Origin: Aurantimonas sp. HBX-1
GTDB lineage: Bacteria; Pseudomonadota; Alphaproteobacteria; Rhizobiales; Rhizobiaceae
Assembly (NCBI RefSeq): GCF_021391535.1
Contig: NZ_CP090066.1
Span: 3,113,501 to 3,177,500, forward strand
Length of the DNA stretch: 64,000 nt
Direction: 5' to 3'
Part shown: piece after piece, positions 23,740-34,000 of the stretch
Numbering within the stretch: position 1 is the first letter of the stretch
How the letters are laid out: each line of letters begins with the position of its first letter
Notes under the pieces: generated by a model
What the model was told of the DNA's origin: nothing
Seen by the model: the letters and a program-made list of their open reading frames with translations, nothing else
The model's database searches: none
Program-made: the position numbers and the translations under genes

Positions 23740-23751
23740 AGAACGATCATT
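23740..23751 (+). promoter_or_regulatory. Possible TetR operator half-palindrome
   Basis: GAACGATCATTC is palindromic at 10 of 12 positions and lies 28 bases before the ATG of the TetR-family gene at 23779. Position and form suit autoregulation. I cannot place -35 and -10 boxes with confidence. Confidence 0.4.
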
Positions 23752-23778
23752 CGCTCTCGCTTTGCTTCGCGTCGTTCC

Positions 23779-24408
23779 ATGGACCTTGATCTGCCCGTCT
23801 CTCCGCACGCATCCCCCGCCGCCCTTCCCACCGCCCACGACCAGCGGCGGATGCACGTGCTCGCGGCGGCGCGCTCCTGCTTTTCGCGCTGGGGCTTTCA
23901 TGGCGCGTCGATGCAGCAGATCTGCGCCGAGGCGCAGATGAGCCCCGGCGCCCTCTACCGGTATTTCCCGTCCAAGGAAGCGATCATCGAAGCCATCGCC
24001 GAGGAGGAGCGCGTCGACGCGGCGGCCTGCGTCGCGGCGCTGCACGGCGAAGGCAGCCTCGTCGACCGCATCACCGCAGTCGGCATGGATTATCTGCGCC
24101 AGACGATCGATCCGGATACCGGCGGGCTGATGGTCGAGATCTGGTCGGAAAGCATCCGCAACACCGCGCTCGGCCAGCGCTTCCACGAGATCGAGGCCGA
24201 GGTGCGGCGCGCCTTCGAGGCGGCGCTGCTGCGCGCGCAGGAGAGCGGCGAGATCGACCCCGGCATCGACATCGCCGTCGTGCTGACGGTGCTGTTCGCC
24301 ATCGGCGACGGGCTGGTGATGCGGCTGCAGATCGAGGACGACGCCGATATCGAGACGATCGAGCCGTATCTGCGGCGCCTCGTCCGCGGGCTTCTGGGCG
24401 GACCCTGA
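23779..24408 (+). CDS. TetR family transcriptional regulator of the efflux operon
   Basis: A 209-aa regulator. The N-terminal helix-turn-helix covers about residues 22-68: 'MHVLAAARSCFSRWGFHGASMQQICAEAQMS', then the family hallmark 'GALYRYFPSKEAII'. The C-terminal ligand domain is helical. It precedes the MFP and RND genes by 88 bases on the same strand, the classic layout of a local efflux repressor. The ATG at 23779 avoids 14 odd N-terminal residues of the longer frame opening at 23737, where the likely operator lies. Confidence 0.9.
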   Translation: MDLDLPVSPHASPAALPTAHDQRRMHVLAAARSCFSRWGFHGASMQQICAEAQMSPGALYRYFPSKEAIIEAIAEEERVDAAACVAALHGEGSLVDRITAVGMDYLRQTIDPDTGGLMVEIWSESIRNTALGQRFHEIEAEVRRAFEAALLRAQESGEIDPGIDIAVVLTVLFAIGDGLVMRLQIEDDADIETIEPYLRRLVRGLLGGP

Positions 24409-24496
24409 TCGAGCGGCTTCGGCCGGAAACACACGTGCCGGCGCATCCGGCAGTTCACGATTTCAGATTGCGGGATGCCCCGCCAGTGAGGCCACA

Positions 24497-25693
24497 ATGT
24501 TCGTCCGTCACCCGGTTCACCTGCTGGTGCTCGCGGCGCTGCTACTAGCCGCCGGGCCGGCGGCTGCGCAGGAGGGCAATGCCCCGGCCGCGACCGCGAC
24601 CGCGCCGCAGCCCCCCAGCGTGTCAGTGGTCAAGGCGACGGCGCGCGAGATCGTCGCGACCGTGGTGGTGACCGGAACGCTGGTGCCGCGCGAGACCGTC
24701 GTTGTCGGGGCGGAAGTGGACGGGCTGCGCATCGACGCGCTGCTCGCCGACGAGGGTGACACGGTCGCCGCCGGCGCGGTGCTGGCGCGGCTCGAGACCG
24801 ACATGATCGAGACCGATCTTGCGCGCAACGATTCCCAGGTCGCTCGCGCGGAGGCGGCCGTGGCACAGGCAAAGAGCCAGATCGCCGAGGCCGAGTCGGC
24901 GAAGGTCGAGGCCGACGCCGCGCTGGCGCGGACCCGGCCGCTGGCCGAAAAGGGCATTGTCGGCCGCGACGTGCTCGACCAGCGGATCTCCGCTGCCGCC
25001 GCGACCGCGTCGCGGCTCGCCAGCGCCGTCCAGGGCGTCTCCGTCGCGGAGGCCGACAAGGCGATGGCGCTGGCCGAGCGCCAGCAGCTGGAGCTGAAGA
25101 AGTCCAAGGCGGTGATCACCGCACCGACCGCCGGCCTTGTGCTGTCGCGGGCCGCACGGCTCGGCGCCATCGCGTCGGCGGCCGGCGGCGGCCTGTTCGA
25201 GATCGCCCGCGAGAGCCTCATCGAGCTCGACGCCGAGGTCACCGAGTCGGTGCTGAATTCGCTGGCCAAGGGCCAGAAGGTGACCGTGACCCTGCCCGGC
25301 ACGCGCGATCCGATCGAGGGAACGGTGCGGCTGGTCTCGCCCGTCGTCGACGAGACGACGCGCCTTGGCCGCGTCCGTATCGCCCTGCCGCCGTCGGACC
25401 TGCTGCGCAGCGGCAGCTTCGCCCGCGGCGCCATCGAGATCGCCCGCAGCCGCGGCATCGTCCTGCCCAACACCGCCGTCGTCACCGACGGCGACGAGTC
25501 CGTGGTGCAGGTGGTGAAAGACGGCACGATCGAGAGCCGGCCCGTGACGATCGGCATCAACACCGGCAGCGAGGTCGAGATCGTCGAGGGCGTGTCGGAG
25601 GGCGAGGCGGTGGTGGCGCTCGCCGGCACCTTCGTGCGCGACGGCGACCGCGTGACGCCGACCGAGCTGCAATCGGCCGAGGTGCAGGGATGA
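24497..25693 (+). CDS. RND efflux periplasmic adaptor subunit (MFP)
   Basis: A 398-aa protein with a signal peptide (cleavage after AAAQE), a lipoyl half-motif with 'GAEVDGLRIDALLADEGDTVAAGAVLARLE', a long coiled-coil hairpin (about residues 105-195, rich in Ala/Glu/Lys) and beta-barrel and membrane-proximal domains. It links the inner-membrane RND pump to an outer-membrane channel. No TolC-like gene is adjacent, so the channel must be encoded elsewhere. The stop overlaps the next ATG, so the two are translationally coupled. Confidence 0.93.
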   Translation: MFVRHPVHLLVLAALLLAAGPAAAQEGNAPAATATAPQPPSVSVVKATAREIVATVVVTGTLVPRETVVVGAEVDGLRIDALLADEGDTVAAGAVLARLETDMIETDLARNDSQVARAEAAVAQAKSQIAEAESAKVEADAALARTRPLAEKGIVGRDVLDQRISAAAATASRLASAVQGVSVAEADKAMALAERQQLELKKSKAVITAPTAGLVLSRAARLGAIASAAGGGLFEIARESLIELDAEVTESVLNSLAKGQKVTVTLPGTRDPIEGTVRLVSPVVDETTRLGRVRIALPPSDLLRSGSFARGAIEIARSRGIVLPNTAVVTDGDESVVQVVKDGTIESRPVTIGINTGSEVEIVEGVSEGEAVVALAGTFVRDGDRVTPTELQSAEVQG

Positions 25694-28600
25694 GCTGGAA
25701 CTTCTCCGCCTGGGCGATCCGTAACCCGGTTCCGCCGATCCTCCTTTTCGTGGTGCTGATCGCCCTCGGCATCGTCAGCTTCATCACGCTGCCGATCACC
25801 CGCTTCCCGAACATCGACGTGCCGGTGATCTCGGTGACGATCACCGAGTCCGGCGCCGCGCCGTCGGAACTGGAGACCCAGGTCACCAAGAAGGTCGAGG
25901 ACGCCATCGCCGGCATCTCCGGCCTCAAGCACGTCACCTCGACGATCACCGACGGCTCCTCGATCACCGCGGCCGAGTTCCGGCTGGAGATCGACGTCGA
26001 CCGCGCCACCAACGACGTCAAGGACGCGATCGCCAAGATCCGCTCGGACCTGCCGCGCACGATCGAGGAGCCGATCGTCCAGCGCATCGAGGTCGAGAAC
26101 CAGTCGATCGTCACCTACGCGGCCTCCTCGCCGGGCAAGACCCCGGAGCAGCTGTCGTGGTTCGTCGACGACGTGGTGATCCGCGCCCTGCAGGGGCTCA
26201 ACGGCGTCGGCCGGGTGGAGCGCATGGGCGGCGTCGAGCGCGAGATCCAGGTCCGCCTCGATCCCGACCGGCTGGCGGCGCTCGGCATCACCGCGGCCGA
26301 CGTCAACCGGCAGCTGCGCGCGACGAATGTCGACCTCTCGGGCGGCAGGGGCGAGTTCGGCGGCCAGGAACAGGCGATCCGCACCCTCTCCTCGGCCGAT
26401 ACGGTCGAGGGTCTCGGCGCCACGAAGATCTCCCTGCCCGGGGGCCGGCAGGTCCGGCTCAGCGAACTCGGCGACGTCGTCGATTCCTGGGAGGAGCCGC
26501 GCTCCTTCGCCCGGCTTGACGGCCAGCCGGTGGTCGCCTTCTCGATCTATCGCTCGAAGGGCGCCAGCGACACCACCGTCGCCGACCTGGCGGCCGGCAA
26601 GGTCAAGGAACTCGCGGCCGGCAATCCCGACGTGCAGTTCACCAAGATCGACGACAGCGTCACCTACACCTACGGCAACTACGAGTCGGCGATGGAGACG
26701 CTCGGCGAGGGTGCGCTGCTGGCGGTCATCGTGGTGCTGCTGTTCCTGCGCGACTGGCGGGCGACGGCGGTCGCCGCAATCACCCTGCCGCTGGCGGCGA
26801 TCCCGACCTTCTGGGCGATGGACCTGATGGGCTTCTCGCTCAATCTCGTCAGCCTGCTGGCGATCACGCTGGTCACCGGCATCCTCGTCGACGACGCGAT
26901 CGTCGAGATCGAGAACATCGAGCGCCACATGGGGATGGGCAAGCCGCCCTACAAAGCCGCCATGGAGGCGGCCGACGAGATCGGCCTCGCCGTCATCGCC
27001 ATCACCCTGACGATCATGGCGGTGTTCGCGCCGGTCAGCTTCATGGGCGGCATCGCCGGCCAGTATTTCAAGCAGTTCGGCCTCACCGTCGCCGTGGCGG
27101 TGTTCTTCTCGCTGCTCGTCGCGCGGCTGATCACCCCGATGCTGGCGGCATATTTCTTCCACCCGCATGCCACCAGCGGCCCGGGCTTCGGCCGCATGCT
27201 CCGTCGCAACCTGCTGATCGCCGCGCCGCTGGCGGGACTGGCGATCGGGCTGCTGTTCGCGCTGGCGGCGCTTCCGGGCGCGGCGGCCGACAGTCCGGCG
27301 CTCGCCGCCATCGCCGGCTATGCAGCGGCGCTGCCGCCGGTGAGCTTCGACCTCGCGGCGGAACTCTCGCTGGCGATCATGGGCGGTGCGGTCGTGCTGG
27401 CGATCCTGTTCGCCTATATCGGCATGCCGCATCCGGCGGAGCACCACGACGGCCTGCTGATGCGGGCCTATACCGGCTTCCTGCGCGCCACCGTGCGCTG
27501 GCGCTGGATCACGCTCGCCGTCGGCATCGCACTGTTCGCGCTGGCCATCGACAGCATCAAGTACCTGCCGACGGGCTTCATCCCGAAGGAGGACGCGTCG
27601 CGCATCGTGGTCTCGCTCGAACTGCCGCCCGGCTCGACACTCGAGACGACACGCGCCGTGACCGACAAGGCCGTGGCGAGCATCCGCGAACTGCCGGAAG
27701 TGCGCAGCGTCCTCGTCATCGGCGGATCGAGCCCGACCGGCACGCTGGAAGTACGGCGGGCGGCGCTGACCATCAACCTGACCCGCAAGTTCGAGCGGAC
27801 CCGTAGCCAGGGCGACCTCGAGCCGGTCATCGCCGACAGGCTGGCGGCGATCCCCGACATCCGGTCGTTCTACGTCAACGATCGCGGCGAGCGGGAACTC
27901 TCGGTCGGCATCCTCGGCGCCGACGGCGCGAAGGTGGCGGCGGTGGCGGCAGAACTCGAAAGCCAGATGCGGCGGGAGCCGATCTTCGCCAACCCTTCGG
28001 CCATGGCCTCCTTCGCCCGGCCGGAAATCCGCATCCGCCCCCGCCTCGACGAGGCGGCCGACCTCGCCATCGCGCCCGAGACCATCTCGGAAACGGTGCG
28101 GGTCGCGACGATCGGCGACGTCGGGGCGAACCTTGCCAAGTTCAATGTCGGCACGCGGCAGGTGCCGATCCGGGTGCAGCTGCGCGAGGATGCGCGCGAG
28201 GATCTGTCGACCATCCGCAGCCTGCGGGTGACCACCGGCAGCGGCGCCTCGGTGCCGCTGGAAAGCGTCGCCGACATCGGATTCGGCCAGGGCCCCTCGA
28301 CCATCGACCGCTACGATCGCGACCGGCTGGTCAAGGTCGGCACCTCGATGATGCCGGGCTACGAGATCGGCCAGGGCAGCGAGGTCATCATGGCCCTGCC
28401 GGCGATCAAGGACATGCCGCCGGGTGTGCGGGTCCAGGAGGTCGGCGACGCCGAGATCCAGGGCGAGGTCTTTGCCGGCTTCGCCTCGGCGATGGGCGCC
28501 GGCATCATGATGGTGCTGGTGGTGCTGATCCTGCTGTTCGGCAGCTTCTTCGTGCCGATTACCATTCTCGCCTCGCTTCCCCTCTCCGTCGGCGGCGTTG

Positions 28601-29142
28601 TCGGCGCCCTGCTTCTCACCCATACGGCGATCTCGATGCCGGTGGTCATCGGGATCCTGATGCTGATGGGCATCGTCACCAAGAACTCCATCATGCTGGT
28701 GGATTTCGCGGTCGAGCAGGAAAAGCACGGGGTCAGCCAGATGGAGGCGATCATCGATGCCGGCCGCAAGCGGGCGCGCCCGATCATCATGACCACGCTG
28801 GCCATGGCGGCGGGCATGGTGCCGGCGGCCATGGCGACCGGCGAAGGCGGCGAATTCCGCGCGCCGATGGCGATCGCGGTGATCGGCGGCCTGCTGGTCT
28901 CGACGGTCCTGTCGCTGGTCTTCATCCCGTCGGTCTACACGCTGATGGACGATCTCAGCCATGTCGTCGGGCGGCTGTTCGGGTGGCTCCTGAAGCCCAA
29001 TACCGCCGACGGCGGCGCGCCGTCCGAGCCCGCAAGGCCGCCGCAGCCGGACCTGTTCGGACCGAGCTGGCAGCGCGTCACCGAGTTCCCGCAACGGGCC
29101 AAGCCCGACCGCGACGACCGGCTGCAGCCCGCCGCGGAATAA
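25690..29142 (+). CDS. RND family efflux permease with enlarged central region
   Basis: A 1,150-aa inner-membrane proton antiporter; AcrB-type pumps are near 1,040 aa. Features are the first helix after 'AIRNPVPPILLF', the TM4 proton relay 'TGILVDDAIVEIENIERH' with paired Asp, 'GIVTKNSIMLVDFAVEQE' in the second half, and two large periplasmic porter loops. About 100 extra residues lie between TM6 and TM7 (about residues 490-600), with two additional strongly hydrophobic segments, so 14 rather than 12 helices may be present. The C-terminus is Pro/Arg-rich. Substrates cannot be read from sequence. Confidence 0.94.
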   Translation: MSWNFSAWAIRNPVPPILLFVVLIALGIVSFITLPITRFPNIDVPVISVTITESGAAPSELETQVTKKVEDAIAGISGLKHVTSTITDGSSITAAEFRLEIDVDRATNDVKDAIAKIRSDLPRTIEEPIVQRIEVENQSIVTYAASSPGKTPEQLSWFVDDVVIRALQGLNGVGRVERMGGVEREIQVRLDPDRLAALGITAADVNRQLRATNVDLSGGRGEFGGQEQAIRTLSSADTVEGLGATKISLPGGRQVRLSELGDVVDSWEEPRSFARLDGQPVVAFSIYRSKGASDTTVADLAAGKVKELAAGNPDVQFTKIDDSVTYTYGNYESAMETLGEGALLAVIVVLLFLRDWRATAVAAITLPLAAIPTFWAMDLMGFSLNLVSLLAITLVTGILVDDAIVEIENIERHMGMGKPPYKAAMEAADEIGLAVIAITLTIMAVFAPVSFMGGIAGQYFKQFGLTVAVAVFFSLLVARLITPMLAAYFFHPHATSGPGFGRMLRRNLLIAAPLAGLAIGLLFALAALPGAAADSPALAAIAGYAAALPPVSFDLAAELSLAIMGGAVVLAILFAYIGMPHPAEHHDGLLMRAYTGFLRATVRWRWITLAVGIALFALAIDSIKYLPTGFIPKEDASRIVVSLELPPGSTLETTRAVTDKAVASIRELPEVRSVLVIGGSSPTGTLEVRRAALTINLTRKFERTRSQGDLEPVIADRLAAIPDIRSFYVNDRGERELSVGILGADGAKVAAVAAELESQMRREPIFANPSAMASFARPEIRIRPRLDEAADLAIAPETISETVRVATIGDVGANLAKFNVGTRQVPIRVQLREDAREDLSTIRSLRVTTGSGASVPLESVADIGFGQGPSTIDRYDRDRLVKVGTSMMPGYEIGQGSEVIMALPAIKDMPPGVRVQEVGDAEIQGEVFAGFASAMGAGIMMVLVVLILLFGSFFVPITILASLPLSVGGVVGALLLTHTAISMPVVIGILMLMGIVTKNSIMLVDFAVEQEKHGVSQMEAIIDAGRKRARPIIMTTLAMAAGMVPAAMATGEGGEFRAPMAIAVIGGLLVSTVLSLVFIPSVYTLMDDLSHVVGRLFGWLLKPNTADGGAPSEPARPPQPDLFGPSWQRVTEFPQRAKPDRDDRLQPAAE

Positions 29143-29196
29143 CGTCCGCGACGTCAACCCGACCGGGCGGCGCTAAGCCCCGAAAGCGGAGGTCGC

Positions 29197-29217
29197 GCGG
29201 CGCCACGGGGGCGCCGC
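29197..29217 (+). terminator. Hairpin after the RND efflux gene
   Basis: GCGGCGCC and GGCGCCGC form an 8-bp perfect stem with a five-base loop, 55 bases past the RND stop. There is no T tract, so termination is probable but not certain. Confidence 0.45.
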
Positions 29218-29327
29218 CGCCCGGCTGCGAGCCCGGCAAACCTCTCGCATAGGTTGCAATCCCCGCAGGTTTGCCGTTCAAATTACCGTTAGGGCATTGT
29301 ATTCTTTACTGCTCCAATGTGCCGGCG

Positions 29328-29356
29328 TTGCTGCAATTTGGGTCTCAGACTAAAAT
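29328..29356 (+). promoter_or_regulatory. Probable promoter of the five-gene unknown operon
   Basis: TTGCTG (29328-29333), an exact 17-base spacer, TAAAAT (29351-29356), inside the most AT-rich part of the area. Transcription would begin near 29363, about 130 bases before the first gene. Confidence 0.55.
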
Positions 29357-29495
29357 ATTTTTCAATCGAGAACGCTTCTGTACCGCTCCCCCCTGTTGTC
29401 GGTGAACAAAACCCGTGTTTCTATGAGTAACCGGGCGGCCAAAGACAGGAGATCGCCCGTCGGTTGAATTCATTCACTGTCGGGAGATCGCGCTC

Positions 29496-29882
29496 GTGTC
29501 ACATGCAGAAGTCTTCAGCGCGGAGTTGGCTGCGGCCTCTCCGCTGGTGATCAATTTCGTCCTGTCGCCCCAGCTGACCATCAGCACGACGGTGACCGGC
29601 GATGCGCGCCAGAACGCCACCGTGGCCCTGGTCAACGGCTCGGTGACGCTGTGGAGCACGACGCTGACCCAGTTCACCCCGACCGCGACCATTCCCTTCG
29701 ACATCGTCGCGGGTCAGCTGACGATCAAGAAGGGCGGCGGCTTCACCCTGACCGTCCCGACGGCGGGACAGGCCGGCTCGGTGGTCGCATCGCTGACCGT
29801 CGTCACGCCGACCGCGCCCGATGGGATCCCCTTCAACGCGACCGTCGCCACCTGGACGCTGTCGTCGAGCACCACGAGCTGA
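29496..29882 (+). CDS. Small beta-sandwich protein of unknown function, first gene of the unknown operon
   Basis: A 128-aa protein, almost all predicted beta strand and rich in Thr/Val/Ser, without Cys and without a signal peptide. It starts at GTG 29496 with GGGAG ten bases upstream. Residues 58-120 ('TQFTP' at 58, 'TLTVPT' at 84, 'ATW' at 118) align with the C-terminal part of the next protein almost without gaps, so both carry the same domain. I recognise no named family. It could be a structural, adhesive or chaperone-like partner of the large proteins downstream. It is 175 bases from the next gene. Confidence 0.7.
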   Translation: MSHAEVFSAELAAASPLVINFVLSPQLTISTTVTGDARQNATVALVNGSVTLWSTTLTQFTPTATIPFDIVAGQLTIKKGGGFTLTVPTAGQAGSVVASLTVVTPTAPDGIPFNATVATWTLSSSTTS

Positions 29883-30057
29883 CGCCGGGTTCACGGCAGC
29901 CGATCCGCTGCCCTGGCCCGCCATCGCCGGGCCGTACGGCCGGTGCCGGGCGGATAATCGTGCGGCAGTTGCCGCTACGGCGCGATGGCACGGCCATGAC
30001 GACGGTCCGGCATCGGCCGCCCGAGCCGTCGTTCAGCTTTCGCGCGTGGCCGCGGTG

Positions 30058-31008
30058 ATGCGGCGCCTGCATGCGGCGGGCGTCGCCCGACATCTCGCCT
30101 CCCGATGGACGATCGGGGGGTCGCTTCTCGCGATCGCGCTGGCAGGAGGCCTGCTATGCAACAGTGCCGGCAGTCCCACCGCCAGAGCGCAGTCAGCGGC
30201 TCCCGCAGCGCCGGCACCTGCGACGTCGACGCCTTCCACGACGGGGACGAGAGCGCCGACAGCGGCGGCCGAGCCCCGGCCAGCCGCGCCGTCGACCACT
30301 GCGGCGCCGCCGCTCGAGCCGCGCGTGCGGGCGTTCGCGCCGCCCGCATCCTCCGGCACAGCCAACCAGGGCACCCGGACGATCGGCCCGCTCGCCCTGA
30401 CCGCCAGTGCCAACCCGGACCGCGGCGACGCGACGGTGACGGCCGCGCTGGGTGGCAGCGTCGTCGCGATGCAGCGCCTGACGCTGGCGCAGCCGAGCCT
30501 CGCGCTGGACGTGAAGTCCGGCACGAGTTCGGCAACCGGCAGCCTGACGCTCGATCTCCAGGCACCGCCGCTGCTGTCTTCCGTGGAGGCGGACGTCGTG
30601 GCGAGCGAGGCCGGGACGGCTACGCCCTACCGGGGCGCGGTGGTCACCTGGGTCGCCGGCGCCGACCCGGTGTTCGCCGAGTTCACCCAGGTGATCAACG
30701 GCGAGCTCTCGGCCCATACGATCGTGCGCGGGGCGGCGGCGAACATCGTGCAATTCCAGTTCGTCAGTGGCTCCACGCCGATCGCGACGCTCACCGCGAC
30801 GCAGTTCTCGCCGCAGCAGGCATTTCCCTCGAAGATCCAGGGCGGCGACGTCACCATCGACGCGGGGGCGAAGATCACCCTGACCATCCCCACCACGCTG
30901 CAGCCGGGGATGCTCTTCCTGCAGGCGACGGTCACCACCGCAACGACGCCGCCGACGCCGATCGCCGCGGCGATGGCGGAATGGTCGCTGCCGGCGCCCG
31001 CGAACTGA
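30058..31008 (+). CDS. Exported or membrane-anchored protein with two beta-sandwich units
   Basis: A 316-aa protein. A basic N-terminus and hydrophobic segment (about residues 15-35) form a signal or anchor. A Pro/Ala/Thr-rich linker covers about 36-110. Two beta domains follow, at about 115-210 and 215-312. The second shares 'TQFSP' (248), 'TLTIPT' (274) and a closing 'AEW' (309) with the 128-aa neighbour. The first is a more diverged copy ending in 'VTW'. The start is ATG 30058; the frame is open further upstream but without a plausible signal. This is the only member of the operon with a clear export signal. Function unknown. Confidence 0.7.
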   Translation: MRRLHAAGVARHLASRWTIGGSLLAIALAGGLLCNSAGSPTARAQSAAPAAPAPATSTPSTTGTRAPTAAAEPRPAAPSTTAAPPLEPRVRAFAPPASSGTANQGTRTIGPLALTASANPDRGDATVTAALGGSVVAMQRLTLAQPSLALDVKSGTSSATGSLTLDLQAPPLLSSVEADVVASEAGTATPYRGAVVTWVAGADPVFAEFTQVINGELSAHTIVRGAAANIVQFQFVSGSTPIATLTATQFSPQQAFPSKIQGGDVTIDAGAKITLTIPTTLQPGMLFLQATVTTATTPPTPIAAAMAEWSLPAPAN

Positions 31009-31045
31009 CGGGGGCCCGCCGGCCGGTTCTCGTCCGGAGGGCCGG

Positions 31046-34000
31046 ATGAGCGACTATCCGCTGTTTCGCCAGATCCTCGACAGCACGCTCTACGCGCTCG
31101 ATACGAGCGGCGGGGCGCCGGGCTGGATCGGCTTCGTCTGGACGCAGTCCGACCCGCCGAAGACGCTCGCCGTCGCCGACAGCTTCATGAGCGGCCACTA
31201 TCTCTTCGCGACCGGCGCCCCGACCCTCACCGACGGCAAGCAGGCCGGCGCCTACGCGCAGGCGGTGGTGGACTGGCTGAACCAGAATTTCGGCGGCTTT
31301 GCCGGTGCGTTCCTCGGCTGCGCCGCCGTCTGGCTGGCCGACCCGGCGGGCCCGGTCTTCGGCGTGCCGGCAGCCAGCGCGGTGACCTTCCTCGACAGCG
31401 GCGGCGGCGGCATCGCGACCGGGGCGGATTTCAACCTGCCGGCGGGCCAGCTGACCTTCTCCGTCCCCGGCCAGACCGTCGTCACGATCGGCCCGCGAGG
31501 TCTTCTCTTCGGCACGGCCGGGTCCGGCAAGGTGCAGTTCAACACCCAGGACGACACCCAGCCGCCCTCCGTGGCCGATGGCGCGGGCCTGCCCTTCTTC
31601 GGGCCGCACGGCGGCTCCTTCACCGTCGCCGGCGGGCTTTCCCGGGCGGGGACGCACAACACGATCGCCGGCCTCTCCACCGGCATGCGCTTCCTGCACG
31701 GATCGAAAGACGGCGATCGGTGCGGTGTCTTCCCCCTGTTCGCGACGGCGCCGAAGCTGCCGGACCTCGACTATGCCGGTGCCGTCGACCCGCTCGACCT
31801 GTTCAACCAGGTCGCGCCGCTGTCGGCGCCGACCGAGGGCCGGCTGCGGACATTGTTCGCGCTTGCCGGCGATACCTCGGCCCAGATCGCCAGCTGGTAC
31901 CGCACCCCCACCGGCCAGTCCGTCGATCTGGTGCCGCTCAACGGCGTCGACGAGAACGGCGAGCCGCTGCCCTGGTGCGGGGCGCTGGTGCTGCAGCCGA
32001 CAACCGCGAAGGGGGCCGCGGTGACGGCGGTCAGCCTGACCCCGGCCGGCGATTTCGGCCTCGTCGCGCCGACGGATCCGCAAGCCGGCACGACGTTGAC
32101 GCTGCTCGCCGGCCTGTTCGGCACGGAACGCGTCGCCTTGGCGCCCTTCCAGTCCGGCGGGTCCTACGACCGGCTGCGCTTCATGGCCGGCCGGCCGGCC
32201 TACGCCCCGGTGTTCCCCTTCCCGCAAGCCAGCCTCGCCACGCCGCCGAGCGACAAGCCGGCGCTCGACGACACCTATGTGACCGCCTGGGCGGCCGTGC
32301 TCAACGGCAGTTCGGGCGATGCGACCTATCTGGCGCAGCCCTCCGGCAGCCCGCTCTACGCACCGCCGCAGGACGCCGCCAACGACGCGACGCCCCTGCT
32401 GCCGCCGCTGGCGACCCCCTCGCCGATCGCCCAGGCGGGCAGCGACGGCGGATTGCTGCTGGTGCCGCTGCCGCCCTATGCGGGGCTCGGGACGCTGAGT
32501 GCCGCCAGCCCGATAGAGGATTACGGCGGCTTCGAGAGCCAGATCCTGTCGGCAACCCGCAGACGGCTCCTCGGCGCCGCCAGCGTCGCCCGGCTGGCCG
32601 CGCTGCGCAACGCGCGGCTGAGCCGGCTTGCGGCGGCGGCAGGCACGCTGCACCAGGCGACGACTCCGCAGGGTCTTTACGCGGAGGTGGAGATCCCGGA
32701 TGGCGGCGGCGAGGCGCTGTACGAGAAGATCGTGCTGGCGCGCTCGCAGCAGGGCACGGACAGTCCGCTGGATTTCGGCTTCGAGGGCCTCGCGCCGGAA
32801 CTGCAGAGCCTGTTCCAGACCAACCAGCTGATGGCGGTGATCGTCAATCCGGCCAAGCTGGGGGCGCCCAACCCGCCGCCGGCCAACCCATCCGCGCCGC
32901 AGCTGGGCACGGCGCTGTTCGACCGCGAGGTGGTGATCGGCGGCTGGCGGATGACGGCCGCCGTCGGCGAGTCCCTCAATGCCACCGCCTACAGCAACAT
33001 CCTGATCATGAAATACTGCGACGGCTCGCTGCTCGAGCGGGTGCAGAACCCGGCCAAGTGGGTCGGCACCGAGGCGTTCTCGGTGACCGGCCAGGGCGTC
33101 GACCCCGGCATCGCGCTGGCGGGGCTCTCCAGCTACCTGCAGGACTACCTCCAAGCCGGCATCGCCGCCGCCAAGAGCGGCAACACGCTCTATGACGACT
33201 TCGCCCGCATCGTCACCGATGCGAACTGGCAGGGCTTCATCGTGCTGGCGGCGGAGGTCGATCCTTCCGGGTTTCCGGACCAGATCAAGGGCCTCGTCGC
33301 CGGCATCGACTTCACGCTGTTCCGTGCCCACCATTTCGGCGCGACGGCGAGCCGCGTGACGGTCTCCGGCAGCACCGTCACCATGGAGGTACCGAGCAGC
33401 CTGTTCGGCCTGATCGACTACCAGCTGCCGGCCTACCGCGCGAATGTCGAGGCGGGCGGCAATCCCGATATGCCGCTGGCCCTGCGTACCGACGGCGATT
33501 TCGGCTTCCAGGTGCTGCAGCTCCAGGCGCTGTTCCGCAACGCCGCGCTGGTGGATTTCCGCAGCCGGGTGCAGCTGACGCTCGACGCGCTGTTCCTGTC
33601 CAAGGTCACCACCGCCTACGGCGTGCTCGGCAAGCTGCCGGCCTTCGCCGTGGTGCTCAAGGGCAGCTACCAGCGCCAGGGCGCGACCAGCGTCTACGTC
33701 TTCGAGCAGAATGCCACCACCCGATTCATGCTCGACAGCAATGCGCTGCCCTCGGTGGCGCTGCAGCGGGTGGTGTTCAACACGCTGTCCAACGGCGACG
33801 ACGGCACGGTGCGCAGCCGCTTCCTGATGTCCGGCGCGCTGGAATTCGCCCTGCTGGCCGGTCCGAACGTGGACTGCGACCTCCTGTCCTTCGGCCTTCC
33901 GGCGCAGGCGCCGCCGACGTCGCCCGCGACCGGGCTCAGCTTCTCCGGACTCGAGCTCACCATGGCCTCGCCGCTCGACGCGCCGAACGCGGTGACGTTC

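Larger units (their letters stand above)
29143..29495. other. AT-rich intergenic region between the efflux genes and the five-gene unknown operon
   Basis: About 350 bases. They hold a hairpin just past the RND gene, a well-formed sigma-70-type promoter at 29328-29356 and a leader of about 130 bases. GGAGATCGC occurs twice in the leader (near 29448 and 29483). The stretch 29275-29400 is clearly AT-richer than its surroundings. No gene is supported. Confidence 0.6.

Noticed and set aside
24517..29157. A 1,546-codon minus-strand frame opposite the MFP and RND genes
   Set aside because: Same reason: Arg/Asp/His/Gln-rich shadow of two clear efflux genes.
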